In this document: piece after piece, positions 58,918 to 64,000 of the stretch
How the letters are laid out: every line of letters begins with the position of its first letter
Numbering within the stretch: position 1 is the stretch's first letter
NCBI RefSeq assembly: GCF_016863015.1
Contig: NZ_BOOB01000009.1
Coordinates: 1-64,000 of the forward strand
Length of the DNA stretch: 64,000 nt
From: Microbispora amethystogenes
GTDB taxonomy: Bacteria; Actinomycetota; Actinomycetes; Streptosporangiales; Streptosporangiaceae
Direction of reading: 5' to 3'
Notes under the pieces: model-generated
The model's database searches: none
Told to the model about the DNA's origin: nothing
The model's input: only the letters and a program-made list of their open reading frames with translations
Made by a program: the position numbers and the translations under genes

Positions 58918-58965
58918 ATGAGACCGGACGGACGACCGCACGCCGATCGCCTGGCGAGGCCCTGA
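58918..58965 (+). CDS. Possible 15-codon leader peptide before the VOC gene
   Basis: ATG at 58918, with GGAAAGGACAC upstream, encodes MRPDGRPHADRLARP. The TGA (58963-58965) overlaps the ATG of the VOC gene at 58965 (TGATG). The VOC gene itself has no good ribosome site, so re-initiation from this frame would explain its translation. Confidence 0.4.
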   Translation: MRPDGRPHADRLARP

Positions 58966-59369
58966 TGGAGGTGCTGAGCGGCCGCGTGCTCCTGCGCTCC
59001 GCCGACCGGGCCGCGAGCCGCCGCTTCTACCGGGACGTCCTGGGCCTGGCGGTGAGCCGGGAGTTCGGGCCGGCCGAGGACCCCGGGGTGGTGTTCTTCC
59101 TCGGGGCCGGATTCCTGGAGATCTCCCCGCACGGCGGCGGCGGGCGGGAGAGCCCGGCGCTGTGGCTGCAGGTCCGCGACGTCCGGGCGGAGCACGACCG
59201 GCTGGCCGCCGCGGGGGTGCGGGTGTCGCACCCGCCACGGCTGGAACCGTGGGGGCTGGTGGAGATGTGGATCGAGGATCCCGACGGTCTGCCGATCGTG
59301 CTCGTCGAGATCCCCGAGGGTCATCCGCTGCGGCGCGATCCCCGTTCCTTCACCCCGCATCCCACCTGA
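58965..59369 (+). CDS. VOC/glyoxalase-family protein
   Basis: 134 residues of the vicinal-oxygen-chelate fold: VLLRSADRAASRRFYRDVLGLAVSREFG, LEISPHG, WLQVRDVRAEHDRLAAAGV, and WGLVEMWIEDPDGLPIVLVE. The metal-ligand Glu/His positions are partly present (Glu in LEIS, Glu in LVEI), while the first His is not obvious. Function beyond the fold is unknown: resistance protein, dioxygenase or binding protein. ATG at 58965 gives the natural start of the fold; a longer frame reaches back to 58863. Confidence 0.82.
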   Translation: MEVLSGRVLLRSADRAASRRFYRDVLGLAVSREFGPAEDPGVVFFLGAGFLEISPHGGGGRESPALWLQVRDVRAEHDRLAAAGVRVSHPPRLEPWGLVEMWIEDPDGLPIVLVEIPEGHPLRRDPRSFTPHPT

Positions 59370-59463
59370 CCAGGATGAGTGTGATCGGGTCTCACCTCGC
59401 CGTAGGCTTCTACTGGGAGACGGTAGCCTTAATTTCCTACCGGATTCGTGGGAGAATCGGGCG

Positions 59464-60843
59464 ATGAGTACCTGGCCATGTGAGACGCCGACCACCGCCG
59501 CCGTCATGGCCGCGCGCTGGGTGAGGTCGGCGGCCGTCGACGACGCCCTCGGACGGCACTGGCTGGCCAATCCCGACCCCCGGGGCCGGTCGGCGGGCGC
59601 GGGGAGCACCTCCTCCCTGTACGCGGGGGCGGCCGGCGTCGTGCTGTTCTTCCTGGAGGCCGCCGCCGCCACGGGTGACCGGACGTACCTGGACGACGCG
59701 CTCGCGGGGGCGCGCCGGCTCGCCGCGACGTGGCGGGAGCAGCGCGACCCGACCTTCTACCACGGCCGGGCGGGGATGCTCTTCGCGATGGCCGAGACCG
59801 GCTGGGCGACCGGCGACGAGGAGGTCCACGAGGCGGCCCACGCCGTCGCCGACGGCCTGGTGCGCGATGTCCGCCGGTTCGACGACGGCGCCGGCTGGAC
59901 CGGGGACCCGGCGCTGCGCGGCGACGGGGGCATCGTGCTCGCGCTGCTGCACGCCTCGGGCCTTCTCGGGGTGTCGGCGTACGAGGAGGTGGCCGTCGAG
60001 GCGGGCGGGCGCGTCGCGGCCCTCGCCGTGCCCGGTCACCGCTTCGGCGGGAACGCCTTCCCCGACCTGCCCGTGGACGCCGTCACGCCGGGGTTCCTGT
60101 CGGGGACGGCGGGCGCCGCGTTCCTGCTCGCCCGGCTGCACGGTGTGACCCGCGACGCGCGGTTCCTCACGGCGGCCCGCCGGGGGGCCGACTTCGTCCG
60201 CACGGTCAGCGTGGTCACCGACAGGTGCGCCCGCGTCCCGCACCACCTGCCGCAGGGGCGCCGCCTCCACTACCTCGGCTTTTGCTCCGGCGCGGCCGGG
60301 GTGGCCCGGATGTTCCACGAGCTGCACCGCGTCACCGGCGACCCCGGCGACCTGGACTGGGTGGAGCGTCTCGCCCACGGGATCGTGCAGAGCGGGCTGC
60401 CGGAGCACACCCCACCGGGTCACTGGGACGTGGCCTGCCTGTGCTGCGGTACGGCCGGGCTGCTGGAGCTGTTCACCGGCCTGTACGCCGCCACCGGGCG
60501 GGAGCCGTACCTCGCCTTCGCCCGCACCCTCGCCGCCGACCTCATCGGACGCGCGGCCGGGGACGAGGAGGACGGCTTCCGCTGGTACCAGGCGTACCGC
60601 CGGCTGCGTCCGGAGGAGTTCACCGCCGACACCGGCTACATGGTCGGCGCCGCCGGGATCGGGACCGCGCTCCTGCACCTCGCCGCCACCGAGGACGCCG
60701 CCCGGGACGCCGCCTCGGGCACAACGGGGGGTTCGGCAGAGTATTCGGCAGGGGGCGGCCCGCGCCGTCTGATCCTCCTGCCGGACAACCCGTTCCCGGC
60801 GATCCCGGTCCCCGCCGCCGTCCTGCGCGAGGGCGACGCCTGA
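59464..60843 (+). CDS. Orphan LanC-like protein
   Basis: 459 residues, alpha-toroid fold. Repeated G-x-x-G turns: YAGAAGVVLFFLEAA, YHGRAGMLFAMAETG, FLSGTAGAAFLLARL, GAAGIGTALLHLA. Zinc ligands of LanC cyclases are a Cys and a C-H-G. Here the Cys is C274 in FCSGAAGV; at the C-H-G position the sequence reads C-L-C-C-G (C325, C327, C328), so His is replaced by Cys. No lanthipeptide precursor, dehydratase or kinase is nearby, so this is not an ordinary lanthipeptide cluster. It converges 2 bases from a kinase-like gene. Confidence 0.82.
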   Translation: MSTWPCETPTTAAVMAARWVRSAAVDDALGRHWLANPDPRGRSAGAGSTSSLYAGAAGVVLFFLEAAAATGDRTYLDDALAGARRLAATWREQRDPTFYHGRAGMLFAMAETGWATGDEEVHEAAHAVADGLVRDVRRFDDGAGWTGDPALRGDGGIVLALLHASGLLGVSAYEEVAVEAGGRVAALAVPGHRFGGNAFPDLPVDAVTPGFLSGTAGAAFLLARLHGVTRDARFLTAARRGADFVRTVSVVTDRCARVPHHLPQGRRLHYLGFCSGAAGVARMFHELHRVTGDPGDLDWVERLAHGIVQSGLPEHTPPGHWDVACLCCGTAGLLELFTGLYAATGREPYLAFARTLAADLIGRAAGDEEDGFRWYQAYRRLRPEEFTADTGYMVGAAGIGTALLHLAATEDAARDAASGTTGGSAEYSAGGGPRRLILLPDNPFPAIPVPAAVLREGDA

Positions 60844-60845
60844 TC

Positions 60846-61730
60846 TCAGGGCCGCCGCCGGAACGGGGCGAGCGTGGCGCGCACGAGATCGGCGGCGCCC
60901 CAGTCGGGGTCGAACTGGGCGATCACGGCCAGGTGCTGGCGCAGCTGGAGGATCGGCATGCGTTCGCGCCAGTCGCGGTCGAGCCCGGTCAGCTCGGCGT
61001 ACAGCTCGAAGAACACGTGCGCCTCGGGCGGCGGCGCCGTCGTCCACAGGTGGGCCAGGTCGACCTCGGCCCACGTGTACGACACGGCCGGGTCGATCAG
61101 CGCGGGCCGCCCGCCGGGGGTGGCCATGACGTTCTGCGCCCACAGGTCGCCGTGCGTCAGGCACGCGGGCCCGGCCGGCAGCAGCTCGGGCAGCCGGTCG
61201 CACAGCCGCTCCAGCGCCGCCCGGTCCGCGGCGCCGAGCGCCTCCTGGACGCGACGCTCGCCGAGCCAGCGCAGCAGACGGTGCCGGGCGAAGAACTCGT
61301 GCCCGTCGTCGTCCCAGGTGTTGACCTGCCGGCGACGGCCGAGCCAGTTGTCCCGATGCCACCCGAACCGGGAGTGCCGCGTGGTGGTGTGCAGGTGGGC
61401 GAGCGCGTGCGCGAGCTGCTCCCAGAAGGCCTCCGTGCCCGGCCGGGGCCGCAGCACGGACAGGACGAGCAGGTCGCGGTCCGCGAGGATGATCTCGGGC
61501 GTGGCGACGCCGCCCGTCTCGCGGAGCACGGTGAGCCCTTCGGCCTCCGCGGCGAAGGCGTCGTCCGACGGCGGCTCGCCGAACGCCTTGACGAACACCG
61601 GCGTGCCGTCACCGCGGCGCGCGAGCCCCGCGATCGCGGCGAGACCTCCGGTGGCCGGCTCGACCGCGACGACGTCGGTCAGACCGGCCGCGTGCAGGCG
61701 TTCGAGCAGGAGGGACGTCGCGTCTGTCAC
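60846..61730 (-). CDS. Fructosamine-kinase/aminoglycoside-phosphotransferase-like protein
   Basis: 294 residues, protein-kinase-like fold. Catalytic loop LTHGDLWAQNVMA (Asp and Asn), metal loop ALIDPAVSYTWAEVDLAH, and FVKAFGE with the Lys in the N-lobe. The family (FN3K-like) removes sugars from glycated proteins by 3-phosphorylation; related members phosphorylate aminoglycosides. TRHSRFGWHRDNWLG in the middle favours FN3K. It starts next to a 15-bp inverted repeat and converges on the LanC-like gene. Confidence 0.88.
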   Translation of the reverse strand: MTDATSLLLERLHAAGLTDVVAVEPATGGLAAIAGLARRGDGTPVFVKAFGEPPSDDAFAAEAEGLTVLRETGGVATPEIILADRDLLVLSVLRPRPGTEAFWEQLAHALAHLHTTTRHSRFGWHRDNWLGRRRQVNTWDDDGHEFFARHRLLRWLGERRVQEALGAADRAALERLCDRLPELLPAGPACLTHGDLWAQNVMATPGGRPALIDPAVSYTWAEVDLAHLWTTAPPPEAHVFFELYAELTGLDRDWRERMPILQLRQHLAVIAQFDPDWGAADLVRATLAPFRRRP

Positions 61731-61792
61731 GGGTGTGCTCCTGTCTGCCGGCCGGCGCGGACGAGAGGACTTTCATCCCGGCCCGCCGTTCA

Positions 61793-61807
61793 GGTGAAAT
61801 TTTCACC
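61793..61807. promoter_or_regulatory. Inverted repeat between kinase and cellulase genes
   Basis: GGTGAA-att-TTCACC, 62 bases upstream of the kinase start and about 210 bases before the cellulase start. Candidate operator, regulator unknown. Confidence 0.45.
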
Positions 61808-62015
61808 CACGTGGTCCGTGTCCACGCAGGTCGGCAGAGCGGCCCCTCCGCCACCTTTGACTGAACCGGTCGAGTTCACGACGCTTCGCTGCGGTCTTCT
61901 CACTCCGCGCGCCGGAGGGGCGCGCCGCCGGTCCGGACCCGTTCGACGGGTGGGGAGGCACGACCGGTGACGCGAGCGCCCCGACGGCGGAGCGGGCGAC
62001 ACGGAAGGACGGACC

Positions 62016-63614
62016 ATGCGACGCAGAGGCGTCATCCTCACCGTTCTCGGCCTCGTGGCCGCGGGCGGGCTCGCCTTGGGACACACGACGGCGGCCGAGG
62101 CCGCCGTGGCGTGCAAGGTGACCTACACAGCCAGCGAGTGGCAGGGCGGCATGTCCGCCAATCTCAGCATCCAGAACCTGGGTGATCCGGTTAACAACTG
62201 GACGCTCACGTTCACGTTCCCGAACAGCGGCCAGAAGGTCACGCAGGGCTGGTCGGCGACCTGGAGCCAGTCGGGCAGCGCCGTGACGGCGACCGCGCTC
62301 GACTGGAACAGGTCCCTGGCCGCCGGCGCGTCGACGAGCGCCGGCTTCAACGGCACCTGGTCCGGGAGCAACCCGGCGCCGTCCGACTTCAAGCTGAACG
62401 GCGTCTCCTGCAACGGCACCCCGCAGTCGCCCTCGGCGTCCCCGTCGGCGTCCCCCTCGGCTTCGCCCACGCGGTCGCCCAGCCCCTCACCGAGTCCGTC
62501 ACCGAGTCCGTCACCGAGTCCGTCACCGAGTCCGTCACCGAGTCCGTCACCCAGTCCGTCGCCCTCCGCCAGCCCCTCGGCGTCGCCCAGCCCGCAGACG
62601 GGCGTGGCGCCGAAGCTGAAGGTGTCGGGCAACACGATCGTGAACGCCTCGACCGGAGCGGCATACCGGCTGCTGGGGGTCAACCGCTCGGGCGGCGAGT
62701 TCATGTGCGTCCAGGGGCGCGGCATCTGGGACGGCCCGGTCGACAACGCGGCGATCGACGTGATGAAGACCTGGAAGGTCAGGGCCGTCCGCATCCCGCT
62801 GAACGAGGAGTGCTGGCTCGGCCTGAGCAACATCCAGGCGTCGTACGGCGGCGCCGCCTACCAGAACGAGGTCAGGTCGTACGTCGACCGGCTCGTGGCC
62901 AAGGGCATCACCCCGATCGTCGAGATGCACTGGAACTACGGCCAGTACACCGGCAACTCCTCCGGCTGCTCCGACGTGCACGCCTCCTGCCAGAAGCCGA
63001 TGCCGGACGCGCAGTACGCGCCGCAGTTCTGGACCGGGGTCGCCAACGCCTTCAAGGGCCGGGACGAGGTCGTGTTCGACCTGTTCAACGAGCCGTACCC
63101 GGAGCGGGCGACCGGTGGCGCGACGTCCGGATGGACCTGCTGGCGGGACGGCGGCACCTGCCCCGGCATCTCCTACCAGGTCGCGGGGTTCCAGTCGCTG
63201 GTGAACACCGTCCGGGCCACCGGCGCGACGAACATCATCCTGCTGGGCGGCCTGGCCTACTCCAACGACCTGACGCAGTGGCTGCAGTACAAGCCCACGG
63301 ACTCCCGCAACAACCTGGCCGCCGCGTGGCACGTGTACAACTTCAACTCCTGCGTCAGCGCCTCGTGCTGGGACAGCCAGCTCGCGCCGGTGGCCGCCCA
63401 GGTTCCGCTGGTCGCCGGGGAGATCGGGGAGAACACGTGCTCCCACGGGTTCATCGACCAGGTCATGAACTGGTTCGACGCCAAGGGACTGTCCTACCTC
63501 GGCTGGACCTGGAACACCTGGGACTGCTCCACCGGGCCGTCCCTGATCAGTGACTACAACGGGACCCCGACCGGGTTCGGGGCCGGACTGCGATCCCGCC
63601 TGCTGTCGTCCTGA
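62016..63614 (+). CDS. Secreted cellulase: CBM2, Pro-Ser linker, GH5
   Basis: 532 residues. Signal peptide to about 30 (cleavage near AEA-A). CBM2 (about 31-132): CKVTYTASEWQGGMSANLSIQN, NWTLTFTFPNSGQKVTQGWSATWSQSG, with Trp residues for cellulose stacking and Cys ends. A linker of Ser-Pro repeats spans about 136-196. GH5 (about 205-530): LGVNRSGGEFMCVQG, VRAVRIPLNEECW, the acid/base Glu359 in DLFNEPY and the nucleophile Glu469 in VAGEIGEN. Endoglucanase or mannanase of GH5 is likely. No CebR box is seen directly upstream. ATG with GGAAGGACGG before it. Confidence 0.93.
   Translation: MRRRGVILTVLGLVAAGGLALGHTTAAEAAVACKVTYTASEWQGGMSANLSIQNLGDPVNNWTLTFTFPNSGQKVTQGWSATWSQSGSAVTATALDWNRSLAAGASTSAGFNGTWSGSNPAPSDFKLNGVSCNGTPQSPSASPSASPSASPTRSPSPSPSPSPSPSPSPSPSPSPSPSPSPSPSASPSASPSPQTGVAPKLKVSGNTIVNASTGAAYRLLGVNRSGGEFMCVQGRGIWDGPVDNAAIDVMKTWKVRAVRIPLNEECWLGLSNIQASYGGAAYQNEVRSYVDRLVAKGITPIVEMHWNYGQYTGNSSGCSDVHASCQKPMPDAQYAPQFWTGVANAFKGRDEVVFDLFNEPYPERATGGATSGWTCWRDGGTCPGISYQVAGFQSLVNTVRATGATNIILLGGLAYSNDLTQWLQYKPTDSRNNLAAAWHVYNFNSCVSASCWDSQLAPVAAQVPLVAGEIGENTCSHGFIDQVMNWFDAKGLSYLGWTWNTWDCSTGPSLISDYNGTPTGFGAGLRSRLLSS
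62484..62560 (+). repeat. 12-bp tandem repeat encoding the Ser-Pro linker
   Basis: About six copies of CCGTCACCGAGT or a one-base variant, coding for P-S-P-S. Exact repetition at DNA level, not only at protein level, points to recent slippage-driven growth of the linker. Confidence 0.75.
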
Positions 63615-63632
63615 TCTTCTCTCGTAACTCGC

Positions 63633-63671
63633 GTGCCCTCCTCCCGCTCCGGCCCCCTGGGAGGAGGGCAC
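63633..63671 (+). terminator. Terminator after the cellulase
   Basis: GTGCCCTCCTCCC at 63633-63645 pairs perfectly with GGGAGGAGGGCAC at 63659-63671; the loop is 13 bases. Eighteen bases beyond the stop codon. Confidence 0.75.
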
Positions 63672-63802
63672 GTCCATGTCTGACTTTGCCACGTAATGGG
63701 GTGTTCATCCAGAAGGTAAAACTTTCGTCCTTAATGTCGAGACTTGGGGTCTTCCTGGTTTAGTGTCCGGTTACCCAACCGTGACCAGTCAGGAGATCCC
63801 CC

Positions 63803-64000
63803 ATTTCCAGCTACGCGGACCCCCATGAGCAGCACGCGACCGCCGTCTCCCTCGCGGCGGTCTCCCTCCCCGCCCACGCCGCCGAGGCGGCCGAAGCTCC
63901 GGCCGTTCCCGAGGTCGGCTGTCCCACGGCCGACGGCCGGACGGTGCTCTACACCGGCAAGACGACCGCGTCCTACTTCTGGGACGACGGCTCGGGCATC
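63803..64000 (+). CDS. Second RlpA/expansin-like secreted protein, partial, start uncertain
   Basis: Runs off the right edge. The frame reads ATAVSLAAVSLPAHAAEA (signal-peptide core), then TVLYTGKTTASYFWDDGSGI, nearly the same as VLYAGATTGSYFWDDASG of the gene at 1876, so the two are paralogues. There is no ATG, GTG or TTG in this frame between a stop at 63782 and the signal peptide. AGGAGA (63791-63796) lies at perfect spacing before ATT at 63803, so a rare ATT start is the best candidate. The ATG at 63825 is in another frame. The n-region lacks Arg/Lys, so a damaged or frameshifted signal peptide is also possible. Confidence 0.6.
   Translation, partial: MSSYADPHEQHATAVSLAAVSLPAHAAEAAEAPAVPEVGCPTADGRTVLYTGKTTASYFWDDGSGI

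Noticed and set aside
59464-60843. Lanthipeptide biosynthetic cluster
   Set aside because: Only a LanC-like gene is present; no LanB/LanM/LanKC, precursor or transporter in the flanks.
1-64000. CRISPR array
   Set aside because: No regularly spaced identical repeats with unique spacers; the tandem repeats found are short, contiguous and in coding regions.

Overview
The window is very high-GC DNA with frequent GTG starts, many 4-bp start/stop overlaps (ATGA, GTGA) and short intergenic gaps. Its protein families (F420-type luciferase-like oxidoreductase, PRC-barrel, DUF6328, DUF1360, ChaB, BON, CBS-BON) are typical of a filamentous soil actinomycete. A member of the Streptosporangiales is the best guess, but that is an inference from gene content; there is no rRNA or other marker gene to settle it.

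Layout. 1-1000: an IS200/IS605-type element with a truncated tnpB running off the left edge and a dead tnpA. 1000-2450: a non-coding stretch with strong hairpins, a promoter and a secreted RlpA/expansin-like double-psi beta-barrel protein. 2.5-9.3 kb: tRNA-Lys, NhaA antiporter, cytochrome P450, aldose epimerase, an HATPase (anti-sigma-like) gene behind a perfect CebR-type operator, a kinase, a small membrane protein and ChaB. 9.5-18.7 kb: a sugar cluster with transketolase, SDR, bifunctional heptose kinase/nucleotidyltransferase (HldE-like), two GT9 heptosyltransferase-like genes and a GT4, with a topoisomerase IB inserted. 19.2-23.7 kb: BON, metallophosphoesterase, small membrane proteins, a shredded F420 oxidoreductase carrying an IS605-type end, a nucleotidyltransferase, a PRC-barrel protein and a second, identical tRNA-Lys.

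23.8-32.1 kb is the most unusual part. A membrane-embedded M48/M56-like metallopeptidase is divergent from a Crp/Fnr regulator. The regulator is followed by a tightly overlapping three-gene operon: degenerate cyclase-like protein, CHAT (caspase-like) protease, and a cyclase-like protein with both metal Asp positions kept. It looks like a signalling or conflict module. 32.8-36.6 kb: two secreted proteins, a ricin-type lectin and a 1070-residue SGNH hydrolase with ten FG-GAP-like repeats. 37.0-42.1 kb: a six-gene Ter-type stress operon (TerD, DUF475/TerC, TerD, membrane coiled coil, vWA-like lipoprotein, coiled coil). 42-52 kb: lipoprotein, gene fossils, HAD, LysR/SDR divergent pair, XRE regulator, SOS-type alkB, aminotransferase IV and aldo/keto reductase.

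52.4-59.4 kb is a redox/dormancy-like block: NAD kinase, cyclic-nucleotide-domain histidine kinase, receiver-thioredoxin-reductase-like fusion, CBS-BON protein, zinc alcohol dehydrogenase and PPOX-family protein. Two DosR-type palindromes sit in its promoters. 59.4-64 kb: an orphan LanC-like protein, a fructosamine-kinase-like protein, a secreted CBM2-GH5 cellulase, and the start of a second RlpA/expansin-like protein paralogous to the one at 1.9 kb. The second paralogue has no ordinary start codon. Cellulase, expansin-like proteins and a CebR-type operator together suggest a plant-biomass lifestyle.
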